In this document: positions 1 to 9,074 of the stretch, one piece after another
Numbering within the stretch: position 1 is the first letter of the stretch
Layout: the number at the start of each line of letters is the position of its first letter
Source: Peptococcaceae bacterium CEB3
GTDB taxonomy: Bacteria; Bacillota; Desulfitobacteriia; Desulfitobacteriales; Desulfitobacteriaceae
DNA length: 64,000 nt
Assembly (NCBI GenBank): GCA_001029295.1
Contig: LDXJ01000063.1
Coordinates: 248,001 to 312,000, forward strand
Direction: 5' to 3'
Translations under genes and position numbers: made by a program
Notes under the pieces: generated by a model
The model's database searches: none
The model's input: only the letters and a program-made list of their open reading frames with translations
Told to the model about the DNA's origin: nothing

Positions 1-126
1 ATGGTCAGGCATCCCGTGGAGCGCCGGCTCTTCGGCGAGGCAGGAAGACGCTTTGTTTTGGCGAATTATAATTGGATGGAGAATGTCTCGCAGATGGAGC
101 GGGTATACAGGCGGCTGCTGGGATAG
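1..126 (+). CDS. Glycosyltransferase group 1, C-terminal end (partial)
   Basis: The window opens inside an open frame that ends with TAG at 124-126. The last ~41 residues (…RRFVLANYNWMENVSQMERVYRRLL) match the usual C-terminal helix of GT4/GT1-type glycosyltransferases, where an Arg-Phe-Val followed by a Tyr-Asn-Trp segment and a Met-Glu-x-Val-Tyr helix close the protein. Only this tail is present, so donor and acceptor sugars cannot be inferred. It lies upstream of a sugar aminotransferase and an initiating sugar transferase, which fits a cell-surface polysaccharide cluster. The ATG at position 1 is probably internal. Confidence 0.6.
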   Translation: MVRHPVERRLFGEAGRRFVLANYNWMENVSQMERVYRRLLG

Positions 127-231
127 GCTATCCCCAAGCGCCCGTTTTGAGAAACGCGGCTATACCCGGACAGGGTCGGGAGGCTCGTAATTTCCGTTGA
201 CGTCCTTCCCGGACAAGTGACGGTACTCGAA

Positions 232-270
232 GGATCCTACCGGGAAGGATCCTACCGGAACGATCCTACC
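232..270. repeat. Short direct repeat, three GATCCTACC units
   Basis: The 9-mer GATCCTACC occurs three times within 40 bp between the glycosyltransferase tail and the aminotransferase gene. The repeat is direct, not inverted, and is not followed by a T-tract, so it is not a terminator. Its function is unknown. Confidence 0.5.
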
Positions 271-333
271 CAGGCCAGGCCGGCCGAACCGTCTGCGGTT
301 AAATATGCTTTTGCTTGAAAGGAGATTTGTCTT

Positions 334-1497
334 ATGTCTCGTCAAGAGTTTTTACCTTATGCTTTACCATTGATTGAAGAGGATGATATTGCCGAAGTGG
401 TGGACAGCCTGAAATCCAACTGGATCAGCAAAGGCCCCAAGACCGCGGAGTTCGAGAAGCGTTTTGCTGAATACGTGGGAGCTAAGCACGCTGCGGCCGT
501 CAATTCCTGCACGGCCGGCCTCTATCTCTCCCTGGTGGCCGCGGGCATCGGGCCGGGGGACGAGGTTATTACCACGCCCATGACTTTCGTCGCTTCGGCT
601 AACGTGGTACTCCATTGCGGAGCCAAGCCGGTCTTTGTCGATATCGATCCTGTGACCATGATTCTGGATGTGACCAAAATTGAGGCGGCTATCACCCCAC
701 GCACCAAGGCCATTATCCCCGTGCATATCGCCGGGCACCCCTGCCCGATGGACGAAATTATGGCTCTCGCCAAGAAATACCGCCTCTTTGTGTTGGAGGA
801 CGCGGCACACGCCGTCTATACTAAGTACAAAGGAAAACTGATAGGCACCCTGGGCAACGCCACCAGCTTTTCCTTTTATGCCACGAAGAACCTGGCGACC
901 GGCGAAGGGGGCATGGTTACCACCGACGATGAGGCCCTGGCGGAGAAGATCCGGATCATGAGTCTGCACGGGATGAACCACACGGCTTGGAACCGCTACA
1001 GCTCGGCCGGTTCCTGGTACTATGAGGTCCTTTATCCCGGCTATAAGGACAATATGACGGATATTCAGGCGGGGCTGGGTTTGACCCAACTGGCCAAGCT
1101 GGAGAGAATGCAGGGCAGGCGGAAAGAGATCGCCGCCCGCTATAACGAAGCCTTCGGCCGCATGCCCGAACTGGAAACGCCGGTGGAGATGGAATATGCC
1201 CGTCACGCCTGGCACCTTTATATCATTAAACTCAACCTCGACAAGCTTACCATTGACCGGAACCGGTTTATTGAAGAGCTAAAGGGGCAAAATATCGGCA
1301 CAAGCGTACACTTCATTCCGGTGCATTTCCACCCCTACTACCGGGAGACCTTCGGCTACAAACCCGGGGATTATCCCCAGACGGAGGCCGTCTTCGAACG
1401 CATCATCTCTCTGCCGCTCTATCCCAGGATGACCGATCAGGATGTCGAAGACGTGATTGAGGCTGTGAGGGCGATTGTGGAGAAAGCGCGGCGCTGA
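334..1497 (+). CDS. DegT/DnrJ/EryC1/StrS family PLP-dependent sugar aminotransferase
   Basis: A 387-residue protein of the usual length for this fold-type I family, which transfers an amino group to a nucleotide-linked keto-sugar (4-amino or 3-amino sugars for surface glycans). The PLP Schiff-base lysine is K185 in FSFYATKNLATGEGG, and the cofactor-binding aspartate is D156 in VLEDAAHA. The N-terminal PYALPLIEEDDIAEV segment and the ITTPMTFVASANVV block are also typical. The ATG start has an AAAGGAG Shine-Dalgarno 9 bp upstream. The exact sugar substrate cannot be read from the sequence. Neighbouring glycosyltransferase and PglC-like transferase genes point to assembly of an amino-sugar-containing polysaccharide or S-layer glycan. 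Confidence 0.9.
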   Translation: MSRQEFLPYALPLIEEDDIAEVVDSLKSNWISKGPKTAEFEKRFAEYVGAKHAAAVNSCTAGLYLSLVAAGIGPGDEVITTPMTFVASANVVLHCGAKPVFVDIDPVTMILDVTKIEAAITPRTKAIIPVHIAGHPCPMDEIMALAKKYRLFVLEDAAHAVYTKYKGKLIGTLGNATSFSFYATKNLATGEGGMVTTDDEALAEKIRIMSLHGMNHTAWNRYSSAGSWYYEVLYPGYKDNMTDIQAGLGLTQLAKLERMQGRRKEIAARYNEAFGRMPELETPVEMEYARHAWHLYIIKLNLDKLTIDRNRFIEELKGQNIGTSVHFIPVHFHPYYRETFGYKPGDYPQTEAVFERIISLPLYPRMTDQDVEDVIEAVRAIVEKARR

Positions 1498-1736
1498 GGT
1501 TCTTGGCAAGGTTTCAGCCGGACAGGCGGGGTCGGGGAGGAGCTGCTTCCCCGGTCTGGTCTTGGCCAAGGAAGCGGAGACGGAGTTTATCCAGACGGCA
1601 AAATCGGTGAAAAGAAGCGATATGTGATAAAATAGAGAAAGAGGTATGTAGATATCCCTTCATGTGCCGATGGAGAACTCGGGCACGTGCAGTGAGAAGA
1701 AGAAAGTGAGGAATTTTCAAGAAGGGGGATGTCAGC

Positions 1737-2072
1737 GTGATACAGCTTGTGTGGCTGTCGTACGATCTGGGAATTGATGGGGACTACACGAGCCTCTATT
1801 ATTGGTTAGATTCCCGGAAAGCCAAGGAATGCGGGAACAGTGTGGCCGTCTTTTCCTACCAGTACGAAAAAGATTTGGTTGACGAGATAAAAAAGGATAT
1901 TCGAGCCACTGTGAAATTTCGTAAGACCGACAGGATCTACGCGGTGTATGGGGTAATGGTGGGTGGCAATAAGCATTATAAAGGCACTTTTCTGTTTGGC
2001 AAACGTAAGCCTGCGCCGTGGGAGGGATTCGCTGCGGGCGAAAGCGATGAGGTCGCAGACTATGATTCCTAG
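1737..2072 (+). CDS. Hypothetical protein, 111 aa
   Basis: A GTG start preceded by an AAGGGGG Shine-Dalgarno about 8 bp upstream opens a 111-residue soluble protein beginning IQLVWLSYDLGIDGDYTSLYYWLDS. It has no signal peptide or membrane segment, and mixes acidic and aromatic residues as in a real folded protein. I do not recognise a family with certainty. The C-terminus (GESDEVADYDS) is acidic and probably disordered. The gene sits between two polysaccharide genes but shows no sequence link to sugar metabolism. Good RBS and natural amino-acid use make a real gene likely. Confidence 0.6.
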   Translation: MIQLVWLSYDLGIDGDYTSLYYWLDSRKAKECGNSVAVFSYQYEKDLVDEIKKDIRATVKFRKTDRIYAVYGVMVGGNKHYKGTFLFGKRKPAPWEGFAAGESDEVADYDS

Positions 2073-2223
2073 GATAGCGAAGTGCGTCATCTTCGATACT
2101 GGGTTTTGGTTAGCCTTGTCATTGGTTAGTTTTAATGAGCGCGATTTTGCTGACGTCTGTACTCGTCGAAGGATCCCCATTTACGGGAAGGGCGCTTAAG
2201 CATACAAGGAGGAACAGTGGGTT

Positions 2224-2925
2224 ATGGGGAAAAGCCCGGCAGCCACGAATCGAGCCATACATGAGAAAGCGACAGCCGGAGCCTCCCGGACGTACGCGGA
2301 GGGTGCCCCGGCCTATCCGGCTTGGCAGCTGAAAGCAAAACGCGTCCTGGATATCCTGGTGGCGGTGCCCCTGCTCGTCTTGGTCTCGCCTTTGTGGCTC
2401 ATTCTTGTCCTGTGGATCAAGGGCGACTCCACCGGACCGGCCCTCTTCCGCCAAACCCGGATCGGGCTGGACGGGGTGCCCTACACTATTTATAAATTCC
2501 GCACGATGGTCGTGGACGCGGAGAAGCTTATGCGGCCCGCTTTGGAGCAAGTACAGGATCTGGAGGGTTTCGTCTTCCAGCAAAAAGACGACCCGCGCAT
2601 CACCCGCAGCGGGCGGCTTCTGCGTAAGACCAGCCTCGATGAACTGCCCCAGCTTCTGAATATCCTCAAAGGAGACATGAGCCTGGTGGGACCGCGCCCC
2701 GAGGTGCCGGAAATTGTCCGGCTTTACACCCCCGAGCAGCGCCTCCGCCTCAAAGTTCCCCCGGGAGTGACAGGGCTGGCTCAGGTCAATGGGCGCAGTG
2801 AACTCACCCTGGGTGAGACGATGGCCTACGATCTGGAGTATGTACGCCGCCGGAGTCTGGGCCTAGATCTGAGGATTTTGCTGCAGACTGTCACGGTGGT
2901 GTTTAGCGGGAGAGGGGCATATTAG
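2224..2925 (+). CDS. Initiating sugar-phosphate transferase (PglC/WcaJ C-terminal domain type)
   Basis: This 233-residue protein is the short, catalytic-domain-only form of bacterial sugar transferases. These move a phospho-sugar from a nucleotide sugar onto undecaprenyl phosphate at the inner membrane face, the first committed step of many surface polysaccharides. It has ~35 residues of poorly conserved N-terminus, then KRVLDILVA, one re-entrant/membrane helix ([16 protein letters not shown]), the [21 protein letters not shown] block, the catalytic [25 protein letters not shown] motif and [12 protein letters not shown]. The ATG has an AGGAGG site 10 bp upstream. Substrate (GalNAc, Glc, Gal or a diamino sugar) is undetermined. 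A strong bidirectional terminator follows. Confidence 0.9.
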   Translation: MGKSPAATNRAIHEKATAGASRTYAEGAPAYPAWQLKAKRVLDILVAVPLLVLVSPLWLILVLWIKGDSTGPALFRQTRIGLDGVPYTIYKFRTMVVDAEKLMRPALEQVQDLEGFVFQQKDDPRITRSGRLLRKTSLDELPQLLNILKGDMSLVGPRPEVPEIVRLYTPEQRLRLKVPPGVTGLAQVNGRSELTLGETMAYDLEYVRRRSLGLDLRILLQTVTVVFSGRGAY

Positions 2926-2977
2926 AGCGTGGGAAGGGCTTTCGGCGGCATTCTGTGTGGGCGGCGTGGTCAAACTT

Positions 2978-3016
2978 AAAAGACCGTCGGTTCCTATCGT
3001 GAACTGACGGTCTTTT
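2978..3016. terminator. Bidirectional Rho-independent terminator
   Basis: A 16 bp stem with one G·T wobble (AAAAGACCGTC pairing with GACGGTCTTTT, extended inward by GTTC/GAAC) and a 7-nt loop. Flanking A and T runs let it work on both strands. It separates the sugar transferase operon from the convergent nuclease gene. Confidence 0.9.
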
Positions 3017-3079
3017 AGGCTCTAGCCTTGCTTACGGCTAGACATATTTGTATCCGTGCGGACGCGCGGAGACTTTCAC

Positions 3080-3958
3080 TTAAGCTAGGCTCTGAATTTC
3101 TTCCTTGGATAGGCCGGTGATTTCCGTTACCTCGTCGATAGTCATACCTTTGAGCAGGAGTTTCCGGGCCATTGTTTTAAGAGCCTCTTTACGGCCCTCC
3201 GTACGGCCTTCTTTACGGCCTTCTGTGCGGCCCTCTTTACGGCCTTCCTTTCGGCCTTCATCTTTAGCTTCTTCTTCCAGTGCCCGCAAGACCTTACTCA
3301 TCTTCAACACCTCCAGTATCTTTCGAACGTACTTCTGATCAATAAAGTTGTCTGATATGGCAATGACACAGCCCATAAGGAACGTTTTTTGTGTTTCATC
3401 TCGAATATTACTGGCCAGTTCGACGGCTTCGATAGTGCGTTCTGCTTTGGATTTCGAACTCTTCATCAAGGGCAAAAAAGCAAGTTTCAGTTGGTCCAGT
3501 TCATCCAAAGGGTCGCCTCGTAAGATTTTCTCTCTTAGGGTTTTAAGAATACTGTCACCGTCGTAGCCGTCCATGTAGATGGCTCTGGCTCGGTATTCGA
3601 TGGAACCGCAGTCTAAAATCTCGGCTGCCTGTGTGATATCGGCGGTATAGACCACATAGGTGTGGATCCGTTTTCCGCGTTTGCGGTAAAGAGCCACGTC
3701 GTACTCCAAAAACCGCCCTAATTCCTTAAGACCTTGGCTGCTTTGAAACTCCAAGTGCAAATAGCTGTCATCGGCCAGATAGAAGACGAAATCCATGGTC
3801 CTTTGCTGAACCTTGATGGTCGGCAGATTTGCCGGCTCAGCCCGCACAATGGGAGCGGTATTAATGTCATAGAAGTTCAAAGCGCGGTTGGCAAAAATCT
3901 CGGTTAAGGACTTAAAGAGAATATCCTTGTGCTGATAGGGTATCTCAATAGTTCCCAA
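3080..3958 (-). CDS. Rpn/YhgA-like PD-(D/E)XK nuclease family protein
   Basis: This 292-residue protein resembles the Rpn family (PD-(D/E)XK nucleases annotated as putative transposases), which includes recombination-promoting nucleases in E. coli. The N-terminal half contains the nuclease core with MDFVFYLADDSYLHLEFQSSQ (D…E-x-Q, near residues 56-71). The middle is helical. The C-terminus has a tandem charged repeat (EGRKEGRTEGRKEGRT, about residues 235-258) and ends in a short helix-turn (MTIDEVTEITGLSKEEIQSL) typical of this family. The start is TTG with GGGAG upstream. Whether the nuclease is active cannot be said. The repeat is a likely site of slippage. Confidence 0.75.
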   Translation of the reverse strand: MGTIEIPYQHKDILFKSLTEIFANRALNFYDINTAPIVRAEPANLPTIKVQQRTMDFVFYLADDSYLHLEFQSSQGLKELGRFLEYDVALYRKRGKRIHTYVVYTADITQAAEILDCGSIEYRARAIYMDGYDGDSILKTLREKILRGDPLDELDQLKLAFLPLMKSSKSKAERTIEAVELASNIRDETQKTFLMGCVIAISDNFIDQKYVRKILEVLKMSKVLRALEEEAKDEGRKEGRKEGRTEGRKEGRTEGRKEALKTMARKLLLKGMTIDEVTEITGLSKEEIQSLA

Positions 3959-4043
3959 ACTTGTTAGCTCCCTCTCTTTTTACTTATTATATCGCTCTTT
4001 TCAACGGAGGTAAACATCCGGACGCCCGGAAGACTTCCCTTAT

Positions 4044-6176
4044 TCACCGCAAATGCTCCTGCAGAAGCGGAAAGAGCTGCTTGGCTGTGGCGCTGTCCAC
4101 CCAGTAGAGAGACCAGTCGGCCACACCGCCCAGATGGTATTGGTCCAGGAGGCCGAGCTTGGCGTTCCAGCTCTGAGGATCGTCGAAGTAGACGATATGC
4201 TGGGCTTTGTTGGCGTCTGTGTAAGTGAAGTGGGGAATTCCCACCGTATCTTTGAAGGTGCTGTTCGCGACATAAGACGAGGTGTCTCGCTGAATGGCGG
4301 CGTTGTAAGTCTTAGCCAGGTTGAGCGCGTCCGTCAGGTTCCAATGGACGTGTGTATAAGTCGTCGGTTGGTCTCCTTGGGGCGGGACGACGGTCCAGTC
4401 CCGGGCGTAATAAGGGATGCCGAGGAGAACCTTGCTCATATCTACGCCTTGGCCCTGAGTGTAGGAGAGAACGGCGTTGACCCAATCCAACGGAGCGACG
4501 GGTCCGGGGGTCGAGGTGCTGAAGTCGTAAGTCATGAGATCCAGATAATCGGCGGCTTGAGCCAGGTCGCGGTAATTATACTGGGTGTACCAGGACTCCG
4601 CCCCGGTGCGGGACATGACGGCGACGACCACCTGCTTGTCGAGGGGATGCAGGGCGGCGGCGAGAGCCTGGACGAGTTTGGTCAGACCGGGTCCCGAGCT
4701 CGCCTTCATGCTCTCCAGATCCACCACGATTCCGTCCGCGCCTGTGGTTTGAAGACGGCTGAGGATCTGGCTGACCAGTTTGGCCCGGGCCGTGTCGGAA
4801 GTGAGCACATTGTCCGTCCCCGACCCCCCGGTCAGAGTGGGAAAGACTCTGAGGCCGCGGCTGTGAGCGAGACTAATAAACTGGGCGTACTGCCCGCTTA
4901 CGGCTGAGCTGTCCCAGATGCCTGAGATCGATCCGTCGGCACTCGAGGAGCCGGCGGGAGGGTCATTGAGATAATACCAGCTGGGGGCGACCACATCCAC
5001 ATAGGAAGTCGCGGGCTGGGGGATGATATTGACTTGGCTCTCTTCTCCCACGAGGTTCGAGCCCTGGACGTATTGAAGGGAAAGGCGCGGGTGAAGGGAG
5101 CCTGTGCGCAGGATGCTCTCCGTGCCATAGGGGATCGCTCCCCAGCCCCCCAGCAGGACGAAAGAAGCGCCGGCCTTGCGGCGGGTGGAGACGTAGGAGA
5201 GGGTGGCCGGCGGCAGGGGCTGCGGGGGGACGAGGATCACTGGGCTGTTGGTCTGGGCGGCGAGCGGAGCCCCGGCTAGAGCGTCGGGGAAATCTTCTCC
5301 CGTCGCGACGCAGACTTGCGAGCCCGTGAAATTGAGGCTGCCTACCACGGCCATATTTGTGGCGTAGCGATCCGGTCCGGCCAGCCGGTTGACCGTGAAA
5401 TGGGCGGCTTCGAGGGCATTTTCCACGCTGGGAGCGATAGCGCCGGTACCGCCGATCAATGTGACGGAGTGTACGCCCAAGGCGCGCAGGGCCTGGAGGG
5501 TTACGTCAGGCAGCGCGTTGCTGTCCGTGAGGAGAAGGGGTATTCCCTGAGCCGCGGCATAAGACGAAACGCTGAGCGCGTCCGCGAAGGAGGAACCCGA
5601 GGCCAGGAAAGCCTGGGAGGCGTGGCTCACCGCCGCTTCCGCCACAGCCGCGGCGGTCCCGTAGCGGTCCGTCCCAGCCAGGCGCTGAACCGTGAGGCCG
5701 AGGGACATGAGATCACTTTCCACTTGGGGGCTGAGAGCCCCTGAGCCCCCGAGGAGAAACACTTTTTTCGCCTGAAGGTCATGAATAGCCGACAGAGTCA
5801 CGGCGGGGAGGGTATGGGGATCACTTAACAGAAGAGGGCCTCCTACGGACCGGGCCAAGACTCCACCGGCCAGAGCGTCGGGATAATCATCTCCCCGGGC
5901 CAGAACCACCGTATCGGCGTGGGTCCAGCCCGTCTCCGCGATCTGGGCGGCCGTGGCGTACCGATCCGCTCCGGCTAAACGGGTAAAGACGGGAGCGGGC
6001 GCGGTAGCGGCCCGGCTCGGCCGGGGAAAGAGCAAGATTGGGCTGAGAACCAGTGTCAGCGTCAAAGAGAGGACGAGCAAAAGGGAAATGTTGCGATGAT
6101 TTGTACTTTTAGGGGCAAGGTGGGTCAAGAGACCCTTGTGGGTTAACAGACCTTTCTGGGTGAACAGACTTTTCAT
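4044..6176 (-). CDS. Cell-wall-binding repeat 2 protein with GH18 (YaaH/SleL-like) hydrolase domain
   Basis: A secreted protein of 710 residues. I chose the second ATG because AAAGGAG lies just before it; an upstream in-frame ATG at 6191 overlaps that site. The N-terminus is unusually long before the hydrophobic signal segment (about residues 30-55) and contains a short tandem repeat (TQKGLLTHKGLLTH). Three CW_binding_2 modules begin at the RLAGxDRYxT motifs near residues 66, 165 and 264; this family anchors proteins to wall polymers. Residues ~370-710 form a GH18 barrel with the catalytic DGIVVDLE (D481, D486, E488), as in spore-cortex or peptidoglycan N-acetylglucosaminidases. Probable role: S-layer-anchored cell-wall hydrolase. 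It is transcribed divergently from the amidase gene. Confidence 0.88.
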   Translation of the reverse strand: MKSLFTQKGLLTHKGLLTHLAPKSTNHRNISLLLVLSLTLTLVLSPILLFPRPSRAATAPAPVFTRLAGADRYATAAQIAETGWTHADTVVLARGDDYPDALAGGVLARSVGGPLLLSDPHTLPAVTLSAIHDLQAKKVFLLGGSGALSPQVESDLMSLGLTVQRLAGTDRYGTAAAVAEAAVSHASQAFLASGSSFADALSVSSYAAAQGIPLLLTDSNALPDVTLQALRALGVHSVTLIGGTGAIAPSVENALEAAHFTVNRLAGPDRYATNMAVVGSLNFTGSQVCVATGEDFPDALAGAPLAAQTNSPVILVPPQPLPPATLSYVSTRRKAGASFVLLGGWGAIPYGTESILRTGSLHPRLSLQYVQGSNLVGEESQVNIIPQPATSYVDVVAPSWYYLNDPPAGSSSADGSISGIWDSSAVSGQYAQFISLAHSRGLRVFPTLTGGSGTDNVLTSDTARAKLVSQILSRLQTTGADGIVVDLESMKASSGPGLTKLVQALAAALHPLDKQVVVAVMSRTGAESWYTQYNYRDLAQAADYLDLMTYDFSTSTPGPVAPLDWVNAVLSYTQGQGVDMSKVLLGIPYYARDWTVVPPQGDQPTTYTHVHWNLTDALNLAKTYNAAIQRDTSSYVANSTFKDTVGIPHFTYTDANKAQHIVYFDDPQSWNAKLGLLDQYHLGGVADWSLYWVDSATAKQLFPLLQEHLR

Positions 6177-6646
6177 ACTTTCTCCTTTCATGGTCTCATG
6201 CCGTATCCTATCCCATGGCCGAAGCCGGGGTCACGCGGCCGAGTATCTTGGACAATCGGTAGGCCGGCAAAAAGATTCAGACGTTTCCGATAAAATGCTT
6301 CCGATAAGACGTTTCCAATGCGCACATTGTCTCCTAAGTGTTTACTATTCGCCACAAAAGAGGGAATTCCTTGTCAGAACAGCGCAGGGAGAAAATGGAT
6401 TTGGAGAAAAGCAAAAGATAAGGTATTTTAATTGCGGGGGTTTTAACCCACGGGGGAGGATTCAGGGGAAAACCGTCGAAAGATATTACTCAAAGACAAC
6501 TCTCAGAGAACTCTTAAACACTGCTCTCAAACACTCACTATGGAACTCTTAAATACAAACCCAACTCTTGAGCCGTAGCACTAAGAGACCGCGGACCAAA
6601 GCGAAAGCCGTTGGGTCAAACCTGCGCGTATGAAGGGGGAGTCGCA
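6177..6646. other. Intergenic region between divergent wall-hydrolase genes
   Basis: About 470 bp separate the two divergently transcribed CW_binding_2 hydrolases, so promoters for both must lie here. I could not pick a convincing -35/-10 pair. A GGGTTTTAACCC palindrome near 6437-6450 is the only obvious symmetry. A 138-codon open frame crosses the region but has an atypical composition and overlaps the N-terminus of the minus-strand gene, so I do not call it. Confidence 0.4.
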
Positions 6647-8398
6647 TTGAACAGACAATTTCGCCAAACTCGACTGACAGGAAGGGATGCCGGTCCCCCT
6701 CGGTGGTGCCTTTCCTCGCCTGGGATGCTCGTCTTTCTGGGTCTGCTGCTCACGCTTACACTCTGGCTGAGCGGGCCGATCGCCGCCCAGGCGTTGCCGC
6801 TCAAATGTTCCACAGATCGGATTCTCGGCAGCGACCGAGTGGCCAGGGCCATCGGGGTGTCTCAGGCCGGCTGGAGCCAGGCGGGCACGGTTCTCCTGGC
6901 CACGGCCAATGACTACCCGGATTCCCTGGTTGCGGTGCCGCTCGCTCACAGCCTGGACGCGCCGATTCTCCTGACCTATCCGAACGGTCTCGACCCGAGG
7001 GTTCTGGCGGAGATTCGGCGTCTGGGCGCCACACACGCCATTGTTATGGGTGGTACCGGCGCCCTTAGTGATAAGATCACCCAGTCCCTGCGGGACGCGG
7101 GGGTCAGCGTGGAGCGCGTCGGGGGGCTGGATCGCTATCAGACGGCGGTTCTCGTCGCCGAGCGCTTAAAGCCGAACGGGCAGGTCATCCTGGCGAGCGG
7201 AGAAAACTTTCCGGACGCGCTGGCTGTTTCCCCTTATGCCGGAGTGACAGGAACGCCCATTCTGCTCACGACCCTGAACGCGGTCCCGTCCTCGACGGAG
7301 GCTGAACTGCAGAAGCTGGAGGCAGCCGCCCCCGGACAGTCGTCCGGCCAAGGTTCCTTCAAAAGCCTGGTCGTCGGCGGAACAGGCGTGATTTCCTCGT
7401 CTTCCCTGGAGGGACTCCCGAATGTTCAGCGCCTGGCCGGTGAGGACCGTTACGGCACGGCGGCCCAGGTTTACCGCTTTGCGGCGGATGTGCTGGCGGG
7501 CAATGTCTCTTCTTCGGATCCGGCTGGCGCCGCGGGAAGCAGCGGCTCCGCCCCATCCGCCTCGTCGGGCAGCGCCGTTAAACACGCTTTCCTGGTAAGC
7601 GGCGAGAACTTCCCCGACGCTTTGGTTACGGCGGCCCTGGCGGCCAAAGAAAATGCGCCTCTCTTCATGTCGGCCTCCCAAACTTTGCCCGCCGTCACGT
7701 ATTCTGCTATGGAGGATGCCGCGGTCAATGGGCTCAGGGTGACCCTCATCGGGGGAAGCAACGTCTTGTCCGATACGGTGCAGGGCATGGTTGAGGGCAA
7801 GATACCCCTGCCTTACCTCTTGGGGGGATTGACCATCGCCCTAGACCCCGGTCACGGCGGAGCCGATGCCGGCGCGGTGGGTCCGGCGGGGACGATGGAG
7901 AAAAATAACACCCTGGCGGTCGGGCTGGACCTGGCAAACATCCTGCGGGCGGCCGGGGCCAAAGTCGTCCTCACCCGCACGGGGGACGCGCCACCGACAG
8001 GGAGCGCCTATAAGGAACTTCCGGATTTGCAGGCCCGGGTAAAGATTGCCAACGACGCCAAAGCCGACCTGTTTGTCAGCATTCACAACGACTCGTACCC
8101 GAATCCCGCCGTGGGCGGGACGAGCACCTATTACAGCGCGGATAACCCGCAGGCCGCCGAGAGCGCCAAACTGGCTCAGGACATCCAGACCCAAACCGTC
8201 AAAGCCTTGGGTCTCCAAGACCGGGGTGTGCGCGAAGCGCCGTTCTACGTGATTAAACACACCACCATGCCGGCGGTGCTGGTCGAACTGGCCTTTATCT
8301 CCAACCCCAAGGAAGAAAAACTGCTCAGCTCTCCCGCCTTCCGGCAGGAGGCCGCTCAGGGCATTTATCAGGGAATCCTGGCTTACAAAGGAGTCTAG
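6647..8398 (+). CDS. Cell-wall-binding repeat 2 protein with N-acetylmuramoyl-L-alanine amidase (Amidase_3) domain
   Basis: A secreted 583-residue protein. The TTG at 6647 is preferred because AAGGGGGAG sits 5 bp upstream; a further in-frame TTG at 6611 has no such site. After a signal segment (MLVFLGLLLTLTLWLSGPIAAQA) come three CW_binding_2 modules (RILGSDRVARA, RVGGLDRYQTA, RLAGEDRYGTA). The third is interrupted by a Ser/Ala/Gly-rich insert. Residues ~395-583 form a zinc amidase_3 domain with its ligands and catalytic residues visible: ALDPGHGGADAG (His), MEKNNTL (Glu), VSIHND (His) and LVELAFISN (Glu). Such enzymes cut the amide bond between MurNAc and the stem peptide. It pairs functionally with the divergent GH18 gene as an S-layer-anchored autolysin. 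Confidence 0.92.
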   Translation: MNRQFRQTRLTGRDAGPPRWCLSSPGMLVFLGLLLTLTLWLSGPIAAQALPLKCSTDRILGSDRVARAIGVSQAGWSQAGTVLLATANDYPDSLVAVPLAHSLDAPILLTYPNGLDPRVLAEIRRLGATHAIVMGGTGALSDKITQSLRDAGVSVERVGGLDRYQTAVLVAERLKPNGQVILASGENFPDALAVSPYAGVTGTPILLTTLNAVPSSTEAELQKLEAAAPGQSSGQGSFKSLVVGGTGVISSSSLEGLPNVQRLAGEDRYGTAAQVYRFAADVLAGNVSSSDPAGAAGSSGSAPSASSGSAVKHAFLVSGENFPDALVTAALAAKENAPLFMSASQTLPAVTYSAMEDAAVNGLRVTLIGGSNVLSDTVQGMVEGKIPLPYLLGGLTIALDPGHGGADAGAVGPAGTMEKNNTLAVGLDLANILRAAGAKVVLTRTGDAPPTGSAYKELPDLQARVKIANDAKADLFVSIHNDSYPNPAVGGTSTYYSADNPQAAESAKLAQDIQTQTVKALGLQDRGVREAPFYVIKHTTMPAVLVELAFISNPKEEKLLSSPAFRQEAAQGIYQGILAYKGV

Positions 8399-8712
8399 AG
8401 GGTGCGGGCCAAGACGACCTGGATGGTCAAGGCAAGAAGGGGAAAATGTTCCAGGAGATTTATTCCTTTTCCCAGCAGGAACCGGGGAAAACGTGTCGAA
8501 TCCTTTAAGGCTGGGAAAGAGCGCGCAGCCGGTTTAGCCTCAAATCCTCGCCATTCGACAGCCCACAACTTCTTAACATCTTCTTCACTCAAGAAGGACA
8601 AAGTTTTTCCAGTTTTAATCCAAACAGGTCTAGAAAATGCGCGGGTTTTAGGGTAAACTGAGTATGCGTTGTGATCGGCTCCGGGTAAGACTCCGGCAAG
8701 AAGATTCCAGCC

Positions 8713-8761
8713 GCCGCGTCCCCTCAGGGGAAAAAATTCTCGAAAAGTTTTTTGACGCGGC
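8713..8761 (+). promoter_or_regulatory. Structured leader element 1 upstream of the S-layer gene
   Basis: An 8 bp outer stem (GCCGCGTC at 8713-8720 with GACGCGGC at 8754-8761) encloses two small hairpins, CCC/GGG and a six-A/six-T pair. It lies ~310 bp upstream of the S-layer start and shows no coding signal. It could be a folded mRNA leader or a DNA structure near the promoter; the transcript start is unknown. Confidence 0.45.
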
Positions 8762-8833
8762 AGGAATATTCGCTTTGCCAAAGAATACTTATATCGAATG
8801 TAGAACCTATCATAGGTTTCTTCATTATTGCCG

Positions 8834-8913
8834 TCTAAAGGGTAAGCCACCCATGAGAAGTTCTTCTCAAAGGGGGGACGCCCCCGACAAGACATCGGGT
8901 GGGTGCCTTTAGA
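8834..8913 (+). promoter_or_regulatory. Multibranch RNA leader candidate of the S-layer gene
   Basis: An 80-nt three-way-junction-like fold can be drawn. Outer helix TCTAAAGG (8834-8841) pairs with CCTTTAGA (8906-8913). Second helix CCACCC (8847-8852) pairs with GGGTGG (8897-8902). Inside are the perfect hairpins TGAGAA/TTCTCA (8854-8869) and GGGGG/CCCCC with loop ACG (8873-8885). A further near-palindrome (AGATATTGCGCAATGTCT) follows. The element is 160 nt upstream of the S-layer ATG. It does not match riboswitch consensus sequences I know. It may stabilise the abundant S-layer mRNA or control it. Confidence 0.55.
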
Positions 8914-9074
8914 TATTGCGCAATGTCTAAAGATTTTGCGGAACTTTAAGGGGGTGAGGGATAAAGCGTAGGACAACATGGTGAGAGGCGCAAGCGGATT
9001 GAGAAAGAGAATTCCCCGCGAGAGTCCTCCAAGACAGACCTATCCCAAAAAGAAAGAGAGGAGACTATCACTAC

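Noticed and set aside
1498-1736. Terminator between the aminotransferase and the small hypothetical gene
   Set aside because: GGGGAGG/CTTCCCC can pair, but the stem is short and there is no T-tract.
6136-6552. 138-codon plus-strand frame between the divergent hydrolase genes
   Set aside because: It overlaps the N-terminus of the minus-strand gene, lacks an RBS and has no family resemblance.
8834-8913. c-di-GMP-I or guanidine-II riboswitch
   Set aside because: The GGGACGC-like and GGGGGACGCCCCC pieces superficially resemble those classes, but the remaining conserved nucleotides and second hairpin are missing.
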